The translations under genes and the position numbers were made by a program. A stretch of DNA of 64,000 nucleotides from Melastoma dodecandrum. Taxonomy: Eukaryota; Streptophyta; Magnoliopsida; Myrtales; Melastomataceae. The notes beneath the pieces are model-generated. The model had not been told where the DNA came from and did not search any database. It was given only the letters and a program-made list of their open reading frames with translations. Shown piece after piece: positions 1 through 13,501 of the stretch (positions are counted from its first letter, which is position 1; the number at the start of each line of letters is the position of its first letter). The DNA is taken from assembly GCA_029817715.1 (NCBI GenBank), contig JARUPY010000396.1, positions 5,890,001-5,954,000 on the forward strand. Reading direction: 5' to 3'.

Positions 1-2159
<2,159 letters not shown>

Positions 2160-2570
2160 GCTGGACACGCCACGCTTGGTGCACCCGGGCAGAGGCAGCA
2201 GCAGAGTTGCACTTTTTTGCATAATCAGTAGAATTCTCATGGACATAATCTCCGAGATTAGTGAGATGAAAGAGGCTTGGAGTTTCCTGTGATTGTTTTG
2301 GTCAAACAAGAAGAATTCGTGATTACTAAATAAAAATATATATATATTTATTGGGTCAAAGAAAAACATGCATTCAGTGGAATGTGTAAGTAAACCAATC
2401 GGGCCGCTGGTTACATTGCAGGCAATCATTGAGCGATTGGGTGAACTGAGAAAACTAGAATGACCATATGCTTATACCCGGTGTGCTTAACCAGCTGCAA
2501 TGGTACCTGGCTCGTCAGCATTTTCTTGCATGAGGTTCTGGGCATGTTGATGGATGTAGTATTTTGACCC
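2160..2570. other. Hexokinase 3' flank, no gene seen
   Basis: This contains the probable 3' UTR of the hexokinase gene, with AATAAA-like sequence near 2,328-2,340 and a short TA run. I see no coding sequence or RNA gene. Confidence 0.5.
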
Positions 2571-2579
2571 TTCTGGAAA

Positions 2580-2905
2580 TCATCATCGTCTTCTGCAACG
2601 TTCAACGATGCAGTGATCCGCAGGTTAAGCACTTGCTTCCAGCTGGTGTGATCGATCTCGTTTCATGGGGAGACTCGGGAATACTCTTTCACGCAACTGC
2701 AGACCTGGAAGGCCAAGACATCCTCACAATCCAGAATAACGTGGGAGATTCCATGCTTCATGTTGCAGCCAGACACGGAAGATGCAAATCACACAGTGCG
2801 ATCAATCCCAGGCACGGTAGAAGCACTTCGCCTTCACGAGGCAGTGAATCATAAAGGACGCGTTAGCCTGCTGATCGTGGAGGCCCCGGAGATCGCCTTG
2901 ATTTC
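2580..2905 (+). pseudogene. Ankyrin-repeat protein fragment (ACD6-like), relic
   Basis: Two short coding-like stretches in different frames resemble plant ankyrin-repeat membrane proteins of the ACD6 type. The first reads ...NNVGDSMLHVAARHGR (about 2,720-2,790); the second reads LHEAVNHKGRVSLLIVE (about 2,830-2,890), matching the usual spacing of successive ankyrin units with a frameshift between them. No start codon, no transmembrane PGG domain and no long frame are present, so this is a decayed fragment of one or two repeats lying between the convergent hexokinase and invertase genes. Confidence 0.6.
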
Positions 2906-3074
2906 TTCTGCTGTGTTATTTTCCCTTGAAATAATAACTCTATATTCGCTTTTTACTACAATAATATTTCTATTCACGATCACGGGAACGTGTTAATTTA
3001 TTTCATTTAGTTAAAAAAAGTCTAAAGAAAATTGATTAGAAGGGGGGAGGTAAAAGAAGAGTTGCATAAGCTGC

Positions 3075-5088
3075 TTAACATGTCCAAGAAGCGGATCTTT
3101 TTGGAAGGGGCTGCATCTGCTTGTCCTCGCCTAGTGATATCATCCCGATGTGTGATGGATCCTCCAGCAACATCTTCGCCACCAGGTACCCTGATATCGA
3201 CCACGTCTGGAACTTCCTCGCCTGTTTCCCTATGTACCTTCCCAGCTTTCCGTCGTAGTATTCTGGCCAGTGGTCCTTTGACAGCCGCGCCTCAATCAGG
3301 TCTATCGCTCGTTTAGCTATCTGAGGCCTCCCCGTCTTGATGCAGGCAGCCGTTAGTAGCCACAGGAGCACTGCAGCGATATACATTGTATGTGAACCGG
3401 ACTACAATTTGTGCTGTAACTCGAAAAGGAGATAGGGATTTTCGTGCTGAAGTCTTCTTACCTGGCCAGGAACCACCATTATGGTAGCTCCACCGAGTGT
3501 TCTTTGGGTCACAGCCCGTGATGATCCTCCAATCATGGTTCTCGATCGCGGGGTAACAGATCTTCAGCGGCATCTCCCCCACCAGCTCCTCCCACCGGGC
3601 CTCGATCAAGTCCATAATGGCCAATGACTGCTCCGGGGTAGCCAGGGACGAGAGGATTGCCACACAGTTCCCAAGGCAGAACCACCGGAAATCCATCTTG
3701 GCAGGGCTCACATTCCCGATGAAGTAACCACCCCGGCTTGGCATGAAGTCAAAAACCCATTCAGGGAGAGAGTCAGGCATTACATTGAACTTGTTGACGG
3801 CCGTGTGCGAGTACTCCTCTGTCTTGTAACGGTAGATGTCGTTGAGCTGCTTCAGGTCAAGCCAGAAGTAGTTCCTCATGTGGTAGCTCAACGCGTGGAG
3901 CCGGTTGGCGATCCGCTCGACGAACTCCTTCCCCTCGTCGTCTTGCTTTAGGAGGAGCAACGCGCAGCGTAATGCCATGAAGAAGAGTGTTTGGATTTCG
4001 ATGGGGTAGCCGTAAACGCCCTGTGAGAATCGCATAGGTGAATATTAATCAGCTTTATCTCCAATTCCCACGAAATGGGGCCAGCTCTCAACAAAGATGC
4101 TAACAGACCATCCTTCTATCGATCATGCAGCAACCATCGGCACACAGCAGAGTCGGGAATGTGTCGAACCCTTCAGAGAGGCACAGACTAAGGATGAGCC
4201 GCATGCCCCTCTGACACTCGGGTAATTCAGCCAGCGAGGAGTCCCCGGTGGACTTGGTGTATGCGCGGAGCAAGATGATCCACCAGAATCCAGAGTCTAC
4301 CGGGGCCACACGTCCGATTGCAGCCTCGCCGAAGTCAGCAGTCAAGGTCTCGTGATTCCGCACAGGATGATGCGTCACCTTGAAGCTCGCTGGCATCACC
4401 CCTTCTCCGAGCTTGAACTGGTCAACCATCTTCTCCCTTGACTGAAGCCGCAGAGTCTTCAGAAGGAAGTTCTTTACTATCTCAGTCTCTCCATTCATCA
4501 GAAAAGCGAGAGCGCTCGGAACGAAATCCCTGACAAACACCTGCCAACAGAAACATCCCCAGTTTCGAAGATCGAGAAAGCTTTAGCAGATTCGATCGAA
4601 GCGTCCGGCCGGTTCTCGAGCCTCAATCAAGAATTCACATTCACCTGATCATAATTGAGCTCTTCCACGGAATGATCCAAGGCGGCGATGGTCCCGACAG
4701 CCTGCCCACGGAAGTCCACCAGCGACCTCCTCAGCGCCTCCCAGGCGTCTGCAACCATGGGATGGGACTCATAGTAGCTCGCGGACCTCGGGGTGTTGAG
4801 GCCCGACCTCCTGCCTTCCGAGGAGTACCCGTAATCGACATGGTCCAGCGCCCGGAGGTTGTGCTCGGAGTTCCTGTAGTAATGACGGGGCGATACGGCA
4901 GCCAAAGGGACGTCCCCGTAAGAAGACGACTTATCGTCGAAGGACCAGTTCCTCTCCACGTTGATCGGCTGGCGGTCCAGCATCCTGTAGAAGTCGGAGT
5001 CGTCGATCTCGAACATGCTACCGTTGGCATTCTCGCCGCTCTTCGCGCTCCCGTTCTGCGACGCATCCGTGGCGATCGAAGACGACAT
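3075..5088 (-). CDS. CINV: Cytosolic alkaline/neutral invertase (GH100)
   Basis: Hydrolyses sucrose to glucose and fructose in the cytosol at neutral to alkaline pH. Four exons on the minus strand: 5088-4645, 4540-4109, 4020-3462 and 3370-3075, giving 576 residues, normal for the cytosolic alpha clade. GH100 signatures seen are [17 protein letters not shown], the block around [14 protein letters not shown] that holds the catalytic Asp, [18 protein letters not shown] across the exon 2/3 join, [20 protein letters not shown], and the conserved C-terminus KRSASWTC. The N-terminus ([13 protein letters not shown]) is Ser-rich and has no transit peptide, which favours a cytosolic or nuclear CINV1/2-like enzyme over the plastid/mitochondrial group. 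All splice sites are GT-AG and the frames join exactly. It is transcribed away from the nuclear protein gene at 5,671, so the 582 bp between them may be a shared promoter. Its 3' end faces the hexokinase gene. Confidence 0.94.
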
Positions 5089-5670
5089 CCTCGATTATGT
5101 GTATCCTCCAAGAGAAAGCAACAAATCGAGATCACTCGATTCAGCCGACGAACCCTTTCCTCCCGAGGCAAACTTTGGGTTGTCTATGGCATGTACTCAG
5201 GGTATCGGAATTGTCGGTTGACAAAGGTTGTCGCCATTGTTGTCTCCCTCTTTAACTTATTAACCGGCGGCAACCGGTGGAAGAGGAAGGAGGTAGAATA
5301 GTAGATTGGGAGGGGGATGATGACCGACAGGTAGGACGGTCATTGGGTAGACCGCCCCGTCTCCCCGTGGACTCCCTCGTTTCTCTTACATCACATGCCT
5401 CTGTCTAGGCCTTCCTCTTTTGTCTTCTTCTGAACTGCGACCTTTGGAATAATCCTCGTATCTGTAGCGTCGGGAGATACGATTTTCCCGAGAAGGCCAT
5501 GTCGCAAATAAGCCCAGAACTAACTTACATGGCGCGTTTATCATCTTTCCGCCATCGCCCGCGAGGGTTTTAAGCAAAGACGCGCGCTCCGTCTTTTCCC
5601 TCGTTCAATCTCAACTCAACATTCTCCCCCTTTTGCGGTCCCTTTTTTGTTTTCCTTTACTCGATTCGCT
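5089..5670. promoter_or_regulatory. Divergent intergenic region (invertase / nuclear protein)
   Basis: Only 582 bp separate the start codons of two divergent genes, so both promoters and both 5' UTRs must lie here. No obvious TATA box is seen on either side; the plus-strand side is pyrimidine-rich just before the ATG at 5,671. That a single bidirectional promoter acts here is an inference. Confidence 0.5.
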
Positions 5671-7383
5671 ATGCCGTCCGATGAGACGAAGCCATCGAAG
5701 AAGCATGCGGTGAAGGAGGAGGACCGGGACGACGATAAGAGCCTGAATTCGATGGTCGGGGATACTTCGAAGCGTCTTCCGAAAGTGAAGGTAGAGGAGG
5801 GAGGGAAGGGTGATTCGGGGAAGAAGCCTCCCGGAAAGCCTGCTCCTTCCAGAGTGAAGAAGGAAGAGAACGACGATGATGACGAGCCCATTGCCAGGAG
5901 GCCCACCGTCGTTAAGACCGACAAGGTCGGTATCGTGGCTTTTCGAGTGGTTCTGCTTTCTGGGTTGCATCCAAGATTTGAGCTTTCGGTGGTTTAGGAG
6001 CTGGGCTGGGGGGGGGGGGGGTTGGTTGTTTGATCTGGGGGTGATGGATTGTTTGTGTCTTGATTTGGCTTTATAGAAGATGAGTGTAAAGAAGGTTGTT
6101 AAAGTAGAGGTGAATAAGAGGAAGACCAATGCCACGGCTTCTGCGACTGCTGCCGATGCCCAAAATGGGAAGAAGAGGGAAAAGAAGGTGTACAACCTGC
6201 TCGGGCAGAAGCGCGATCCTCCGGAAGAAGTAGGTATCTTGTAGCTGCGCTTCTAGTCTATCAGTGGTGATGAGTTAAAGAGGATGGCATTGGATGATTT
6301 TTTTTGTCTTCGATTTTCCAGAGAGATCCGCTCAGGATATTTTACGAGACACTGTACAAGCAGATCCCACATAGTGAGATGGCTCAGTTCTGGTGAGCTT
6401 GATCATCTTACAAAACCTTTTCGTTCATGGAGTAATTGTATTGTATCTACCTCGTTTTCATCCAGTTAGATATTGTCAAGCATGCTCGGCTATACAATTT
6501 GTTTATGAGGAGAACTGAATTTGGAAGGAACTCATGGTTTGGGTTAGACTAGATGGCTTTGGTCTGGCAGCTAAGAGGAACATCCTTATGAAATTCGTTG
6601 CTGGCTCTGGCATACTAATTTGGGTGTTTAAGGATAGCTGATCTATGATAGCTTTGAATTCTAGCTTCCCATTCTTAGACTTTCACATCATAGTCATACC
6701 ATCCGAAATTGTTCCTTCAGAGATGGTATACCATTGTGGGATCATATAGCATGGTGAAATTCTTAAGTTGGGAGCCGTCACGCTGCTGCTAATGGGATTC
6801 TCAATTGGCCATTCGATCGAATGTGTGGATTTCGGTCTCTTCTCGACACGGACTTGCATGATCGCCAGGAGTTACAGGAATGAAATGTGATATTAATGCT
6901 TTCAACTGAATGTAACAACAGCTATTATCCCAAGTCTTAAGCCTGTGTACTCTGGTAAATGCTGCGATAATGGACTTTGAAAGGTTATGGGATTTTTGGT
7001 GCTATATGGTCTTTAAATCAGTGCCTATTCACTGTTCCCTTGTACTTATATCGTAGGTAATGTTTTTTGTCATTGATGATTGCAGGATGATGGAGTCCGG
7101 GCTACTTCCAAGGGAAGAGGCAAAGAAAGTCTTTGAGAAGAAACAAAAGTCGAAATTTGCTTCTCCTGCAAAATCTACTGGATCAGCAAGGTGAACCCCG
7201 CAAAGCGATGCTGCTAGGAAAGCTGTTTCCTCTATGGTGTCTTCCATTAAGAAAACTACAGAGGTCAAAGTATCATCTAAGCAGTCCAAGAAGTGAAAGG
7301 GTGGAGACGGGAGTTCAGATGTTGACTCGGACAATGACTTTGTCGTTGCTTACAGAGTGACCAAGAGGCAGAAAGCTTCTTGA
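5671..7383 (+). CDS. Conserved plant charged nuclear protein, tail interrupted by two TGA codons
   Basis: Lys/Glu/Asp-rich protein of unknown biochemical role; I recall similar plant proteins but no named function. Exons: 5671-5925, 6077-6229, 6322-6392 and 7086-7383. The conserved core is KKVYNLLGQKRDPPEE (exon 2), RDPLRIFYETLYKQIPHSEM (exon 3) and MMESGLLPREEAKKVFEKK (exon 4). The many K/E runs suggest nuclear localisation. Exon 4 stays in one frame to the natural-looking end at 7,381-7,383 but contains TGA at 7,192-7,194 and again at 7,294-7,296. If translated as it stands, the product stops at 195 residues and loses a Lys/Ser-rich tail of about 60 residues (SSIKKTTEVKVSSKQSKK and beyond). 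Both stops could come from C-to-T change of an Arg CGA codon. It may be a recently decayed gene, or simply a shortened protein; I found no convincing intron that removes the stops. The start is the first ATG after a pyrimidine-rich leader. Confidence 0.72.
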
Positions 7384-7876
7384 TCTTGATTCTTCTAACC
7401 CTGTCACTCCTGAGGATTATTCGAATGCTCCGGGAATCGAAAGAATTGAAGCAATTCGCGTGATTGTGCTCCCGCTTCTTTGCAGAGATTTGGAAAATCG
7501 ATTAGGACAACGTCCTGGCAGATTCGTATTGTATTTTCAGGGCTCTCTGGCGTGATTCCTCTTTCCAGATGCACCAATTGCTGCTGAGTTGTAGTTGAAT
7601 GTTGTGATATGTTTGTTGGTAAGAGAGAAAAGTAAATGAACAAATTGGCGATTGCAAATGATCCAAGCATCTCACGTTTCTGACCAGAATGATGGAAGCA
7701 GACGTACAAACAAGACAACAGAGCAATCCCAGCAAGGAATCGTCCGAGTTCCTTGCTGCTTTATTCTAGCACAAAATGAAAAATGAGTTCACCACCACTT
7801 GACACAAAACAAAATCTCAGTAGAATTTCACGGAAACGGGAGAAAATCGACGAGAAGGAGCGGAAGACTGTTCGGC

Positions 7877-9408
7877 TCAGGACTCGTAGACCTCATCTCC
7901 CTCTTCCTCATATTCTCCCTCTTCATCTGCGGTTGCATCCTGGTATTGTTGGTACTCTGCCACCAGATCATTCATGTTGCTCTCAGCCTCTGTAAATTCC
8001 ATCTCGTCCATCCCTTCACCAGTGTACCAGTGCAAGAAGGCCTTGCGCCGGAACATCGCGGTGAACTGCTCGCTCACCCTCCTGAACATTTCCTGAATCG
8101 AGGTGGAGTTCCCCACAAAAGTAGATGCCATCTTAAGGCCCTTGGGAGGGATGTCGCACACGCTTGACTTGACGTTGTTCGGGATCCACTCCACGAAGTA
8201 GGAGGAGTTCTTGTTCTGCACGTTGATCATCTGCTCATCCACCTCTTTGGTGCTCATTTTGCCCCTGAACATGGCTGAAGCGGTCAGGTACCTGCCGTGG
8301 CGAGGATCCGCGGCGCACATCATGTTCTTGGCATCCCACATTTGCTGAGTTAGCTCCGGGACGGTGAGAGATATGTAGTGCTGGGAGCCACGGGAAGTCA
8401 GAGGAGCAAACCCCACCATGAAGAAGTGAAGGCGAGGGAACGGGATCAGGTTAACTGCTAGTTTCCTGAGATCCGAGTTCAGTTGACCCGGAAACCTCAA
8501 GCAGCAAGTCACCCCGCTCATCGTCGCCGAGATCAGGTGGTTGAGGTCACCAACTGCGAGATCCGGAAACTAGATCAGATGATGATATCTGACTCCCTAG
8601 GGCCATGCCTATTCAAACGATGTAGAAGCAGTTACTCACAGCTCGGATTGCTTAGCTTGAGGGTCCTGAAGCAGATGTCATACAGCGCCTCATTGTCGAG
8701 AACCATGCACTCGTCGGCGTTCTCAACCAACTGGTGCACAGAGAGCGTGGCATTGTATGGTTCGACGACGGTGTCAGACACTTTAGGAGAAGGGAATACG
8801 GAGAACGTGAGCATCATCCTGTCCGGGTACTCCTCCCTGATCTTCGAGATCAGGAGCGTTCCCATGCCAGATCCGGTCCCTCCTCCAAGGGAATGACATA
8901 CTTGGAAACCTGTCATCACGGAAAACCTCAGTCTTCGTCTTCCTCAACGGATCATGAAATTGTGACCGAAAATCAATTGCGCCCGTGCCTTACCTTGCAA
9001 GCAATCACAATTCTCGCTCTCCTTCCTCACGACGTCCAGCACCGAATCGATGAGCTCCGCGCCCTCGGTGTAATGTCCCTTGGCCCAGTTATTACCGGCT
9101 CCCGACTGACCGAACACGAAGTTATCCGGGCGGAACACCTGACCATAAGGGCCTGACCGGATGCTATCCATGGTGCCCGGCTCCAGATCCATGAGCACAG
9201 CGCGGGGCACGTACCTCCCTCCGGTCGCCTCGTTGAAGTAAACATTGATACGCTCCAGCTGGAGGTGATCATGGGCAGCGCCTTCTCCTGCCGCGCCCTG
9301 GTACCTTCCCGTGGGGTCGATGCCGTGCTCGTTACAGATGACCTCCCAGAACTTGGATCCGATCTGGTTACCACATTGGCCTCCCTGGATGTGCAGGATC
9401 TCCCTCAT
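7877..9408 (-). CDS. TUBB: Beta-tubulin
   Basis: GTP-binding subunit of the microtubule alpha/beta dimer. Three exons on the minus strand: 9408-8994, 8909-8640 and 8553-7877, 453 residues, the usual plant beta-tubulin two-intron layout. Seen are the N-terminal MREI tetrapeptide (the element used for tubulin mRNA autoregulation in animals; plants not shown here), the tubulin signature [49 protein letters not shown], the taxane-site region, and an acidic tail rich in [11 protein letters not shown]. Odd feature: in the loop after GRYQG (residues about 38-50) there is [10 protein letters not shown] before LQLERI, about seven residues longer than in the plant beta-tubulins I remember. The loop faces the microtubule lumen. 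The gene is otherwise intact, convergent with the gene ending at 7,383. Confidence 0.97.
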
Positions 9409-10180
9409 GTTATTTCCCTTCTGGCAACTTCTTTCTCTTCCTCGGGTTGGAAATGGAGAGGAGATTCGTGGAGAAGCTTCAGGGAGGAAGGGAGATCAGA
9501 TCAGACAGGCGTGTTTCCACCTTTGTAAGAAGGTAGTAGTGGTTGGATCTGGGATGGTTAATGATTGACGATGTCGCTATCGGGTGGTGGTGGTGGCGAG
9601 GAAATGACAGTGAATGATGGTAAGAAAATAAAAAGAGAAAATGGTGAAACGTCCCTTAACTGTGGGGAATCAACCGAGTACATCTGCATTCAATTGACAT
9701 GGGGGAACAAAATCATGGGGCCCTTCCATTTCTTCACCGGCATTTAATTACAGATCGTCGGGTTGTCGGGTGCATTGATTTTTTCTCTCTCTCATCAGAT
9801 CTTGGGATATTTATGTACAGGATTTCAGAGAGAGAGAGAGAGACACACACCAAACACATTCATGAACCCAAAATTCCATTTCGCGGCATGAAGACAAGAA
9901 AAAACGAAGCGAGATCCGGAAAGAAAACAAGGGGCATGTGCGCGAGAGCTACTCATACGTACTACGCTCACATGGGGCATCGCTGTTCATGTTCCGAATC
10001 ACGACCCAGAATGGCCGAGAGAGATTTTTTTTTTTTGGGGGGGGGAACAACACCGACAACCCACAACATGCCACATTCGGCTGAATTACAAAAGGATGCA
10101 AACAACCGACAGCGAAGAGATTGAGATGACTACAGTTGGGCAAAAGGGGGGTGAGGACAGACTGGTGGTGTATTGGGCTT
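9409..10180. other. Tubulin upstream region with microsatellites
   Basis: This is the promoter and 5' UTR side of the beta-tubulin gene. It contains a GA/CA simple repeat near 9,829-9,850 and T and G runs near 10,024-10,045. No coding sequence is supported. Confidence 0.5.
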
Positions 10181-10187
10181 CGGATAA

Positions 10188-10283
10188 TTGATGGGCCTTT
10201 CGATTCGAGCCCAAAGCCCAACAACCCGGCGGGAATTGGACTTATATAAACCCCTGCAAATCCCGGCCATAAACCCTAAAACC
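10188..10283 (+). promoter_or_regulatory. Promoter block: TGGGCC (site II), TATA box, telo-box
   Basis: In order on the plus strand are TGGGCC near 10,192, reversed site II-like AAGCCCAA motifs near 10,213, TATATAA near 10,243 and the telo-box AAACCCTAA near 10,272. Site II elements with telo-boxes are the established promoter signature of plant ribosomal-protein and snoRNA genes; a TATA box about 30 bp upstream of the start is typical of independently transcribed plant snoRNAs. It points at the C/D snoRNA candidate that starts about 100 bp further on. Confidence 0.6.
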
Positions 10284-10386
10284 ACAATGAATCCCCCCCC
10301 CCCCCTTCCGCCGACTTCTTCTTCATCTTCTTCCGCGGGAAAGCGTTCGTAACCTCTTTGATCGATGGTGTGGGGGGAAGGGGAAA

Positions 10387-10497
10387 GGATCAGGTGATGA
10401 GTTCGGATTGATTATCATTCTCACGACGGTCGTCAGAGATAATAAACTCGTCGTTGACGACAAAAATCATCCAATCTTGTTTGTTCCCTGATGATCC
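10387..10497 (+). ncRNA. Candidate box C/D small nucleolar RNA
   Basis: The sequence has the core architecture of a box C/D snoRNA: GGATCA (10,387-10,392), box C GTGATGA (10,394-10,400), about 87 nt of body, box D CTGA (10,488-10,491), then TGATCC (10,492-10,497). The two flanking hexamers are perfect reverse complements and would form the terminal stem that brings C and D together. Length is 111 nt, at the long end for plant C/D RNAs. I could not assign clear C' and D' boxes or the rRNA/snRNA target of the guide upstream of box D (about 10,470-10,487). The upstream promoter block supports independent transcription. It does not match U3 or U14 as I remember them. Chance C and D boxes are common, but with a perfect adjoining stem and the promoter context the call is moderately strong. 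Confidence 0.62.
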
Positions 10498-11120
10498 TTC
10501 CCTTCCCTTTGCTTCAGCTTTTTCTCTTTTTAATATTTTGATTGTTTTTTTTCCTCGCCAATCGATCCTACCAGTTCGGATTGGCCTGCGGGTGGTGGGG
10601 GGGGGGGGGGGGCACTATGAGGAGACTCTCCCGACAAGTTTTCGGGCGTCGAGATCTCTGGATCGATGAGACGATGATTTTCACAGGTCTGAAAATGGGG
10701 TTGCCGGTTGAGTTGGCCATCCGTGACTCATGGGGATGTCTGAAATTGCAGACATGTCATGAGGGGAAGACGAAAGACCAAGTGAATCCCCTGGCGAAAC
10801 TGGCCTTTTTAGTTTCAGTTAGATTGATAACAAATTATATAAACTGGCCTATTTGTCCTAATCGGAACATGGACATGGTATAAGAGAGGAGTTGTACCTG
10901 GACAATACAACTTAAGAATCCGTGAATATAATAAACCATTTCACTGTTGGTTGATTTCCCAATAAGGAACTGGAACTACTAGGAGTTGAAGACGTTCATG
11001 TTTCTCTTTTCTTACCCCATCATCGGCCTGGCTAGAATGCCCATGTCGTCATCGGTTCTATCTGCACGCGTGGTTCCCGGATTTGGCATTGGGTTGGTGA
11101 TGCCCCAATGACACGGCCTC
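10498..11120. other. Spacer after the snoRNA candidate
   Basis: No coding sequence. It holds a G-run of about 16 bp near 10,596-10,611 and a perfect 7-bp hairpin (ATGTCTG/CAGACAT, 10,736-10,755, six-base loop). A further weaker C/D-like arrangement near 10,664-10,745 lacks a terminal stem and was not called. Confidence 0.4.
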
Positions 11121-12025
11121 TGCAGTTGTCGTGGTCGGAGAATATCATCGTCACGGGCAACAACAACAGCTGGCGACCGGAAGGTTCTGCCATGGGAAAG
11201 TCCCTGCTGATCTCATTTGTTAGTCTGCGAGGTCCTGTCTTTGTTTATTTGTTTTCCTAGTGGAAAAGTTTGGCCAAGAAATTCTAATCTTATCTTAGCA
11301 TGTCCAGGTTTCGACCTTGGATCCCAATGTAAGAGAACTGGAGTCAACTTCGCTTCTGGTGATCCTCTAACGCCAAAGCTAGTGGTACACCTAACATTAA
11401 TATGCTTGTAAGATGCCACAACTGTTAGAATGGGCCGGGCCCAGAATACAGCCCAGTGGAGTTTCAGAGGGAGTAGCCCAGAGATGTTTCAGAGGATGTC
11501 GTATACAGCCCAGTATACAACAGTCCGGCTCATATACAAGGCCAGACTCTTCTTAGGGACTTGGGTTTATCCCATTTAGGTGACAAACCCTTTTTCACTA
11601 CAACTGTCTATTTCTCGTCCGATCCTAAGTATTGGTTCAAATTCGTCGCTTTTCGTAATATCGCTAAGAACAGCTCGAATATTTTCGGGATGCTCGAAAG
11701 GGTGGCAGTAGAAGAGAAAACGAACTTCGAGTTGGAGAAGAGCATATTCCTCCTGGTTGCTGGGAGCAACGACATTGCCAACACGTACTTCACTGCTCGA
11801 GTGTGTAAAATACAGTCCGACAATTCAACATATGCGGACCTCATGGCCTGAGTGGGTTCTAATTTCTTACGAGTAGGAACGTCTCATACTTTTGTGGACA
11901 TGCTGAACGAGCCATGTTTTCCAAGTTAATCGTGACTTAACTTGTCCTCGGCATTATTCAAAGGATTTGTACGAACTCGAAGCTCGAAGGATTGCAGTAT
12001 TCAGCATGCCGCAAATTGGATGTGT

Positions 12026-13205
12026 GATAACGTCATGAAAATGGAGTTAAAGGATCACGCTTTAGAGTTAATAGATGTTAGTTGTTAGGCATTTAAGTTG
12101 TTTAGTCTTTCTTTATTTGTGCAATATTTTGCTCATCATCTTATGAATGTATTTTTCGGTGTGTTGATTTAGGAAAATCAGAGGAAGAAAAGCGCAATAG
12201 TTGTCAAAAAGTAGAAGCATGAAGAACAAGAAGTGGTCGAAATCTTACAGCGAGATCACGATGGTGTCATACAATAGACAGAGGAAACTTGTGCAGCTGA
12301 CGCAATGAAGGTGGACGAAGTTTCACTGAAACTTCATGCAACTGCATGAGAATTTGGTGGCTTGACACAATATTTTATTTCATGATATTTTTTAGATTCT
12401 GTAGATTATTTCTAGGACATGTAAAAACACTACCTTCATTTTTTTGAAAGGATTTTTTTTTTACCTAGGAGACCTTTGGTGACAAGGAGCTGACGGCTAG
12501 AGACGATTCCACCCAAATTCTTCTTTTAGTTTTTCTTATGTCGTTATTTACTCTTAGAATTGAATCGATATTTTTGTTTGCTTTAGTTATGAACTAATTC
12601 ATCTTTCTAGGACTACGGCGGAACCGTGTTCTTATGTAGCACGCGAACCTATTTTTAATGCATGTTAATTAACTCATCACCTATTAACATTGATCGGATA
12701 AATTTACGAAGACTCGAGAGGGTAGTTTAGGTTAAATCTCGAATTGAATGACCTAAGTAGTCTAATTGTTGGGAAACTGGACTAATAGTACGAAGAGATA
12801 GAGATATACCGATGAGTCGTCACTAGTTTCTTGCATAGGAATAGAGTATGGAATTCGATACATGGTGACACGTCATCCTGTATTCGGGAAAAACACGAGA
12901 AAAATTTAGAATCACATGTTAACAATTGTTATGATTCACATTATGAAAAATGGAAAGTTAGACGTCCTAGATATTTTCTATTATTGCTAGTTACTTGACA
13001 ATCTCTCTTTTGTACTTTTATTTTGAAACACTTTTTTCTATTTTACGCTTGACCTCGATTGAGTATTAAGAACGACGTTAAAAATAATTTGTCCGTGTAA
13101 TTCTATGTGGGATTGACCATTGTTTGTCCTTGCTATTCTAGTTAGGTCGAAATAGAAATTTATTTTTGTTACTTTGACGAGACGCATAAGTAGGTCCCTT
13201 CACAG
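12026..13205. mobile_element. Unclassified insertion inside the GDSL pseudogene (gypsy-like noncoding sequence)
   Basis: About 1.2 kb separates two adjacent GDSL blocks (IGCV and the AQLFN segment). It has no long ORF. The right part resembles the noncoding stretch seen near LTRs of plant gypsy elements, ending in TTACTTTGACGAGACGCATA, but this is recall only. The left edge could start at TGTGATAACG and the right edge could end at CTTCACA; no matching target-site duplication is visible, so borders are approximate. Confidence 0.4.
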
Positions 13206-13501
13206 AGGACACTAACAGGCAGAGCTATGCCAGGTTGCGCGAGTACTATAACCACGCGGCACAATTGTTCAATGTCAACAGGCTGCCTAACAGCAAGAAT
13301 GTGTACATAGACGTCTACTACGACCTCATCCTTTTACCTAAAAATTAGGATAGCCGATATCTATTCGATATCGCTCGTCATTTCTATACTACATAGTCAC
13401 TCTAAATTGTTTCTGGAAAGCTTTCAAAGTATCGGACAAGGGATGATGCGGCACGGGCAACATAGATACGGAGATCCTGTGCAACCAACCATCGTCACTG
13501 A

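Noticed and set aside
4672..5301. Plus-strand ORF of about 209 codons over the invertase first exon
   Set aside because: Antisense shadow of invertase exon 1; no independent support.
8734..9156. Plus-strand ORFs across the beta-tubulin gene
   Set aside because: They are antisense shadows of a GC-rich coding region with no protein pattern of their own.
10660..10760. Second C/D-like RNA after the snoRNA candidate
   Set aside because: It has an imperfect box C (ACGATGA), two CTGA sites and no complementary terminal stem; most likely chance.
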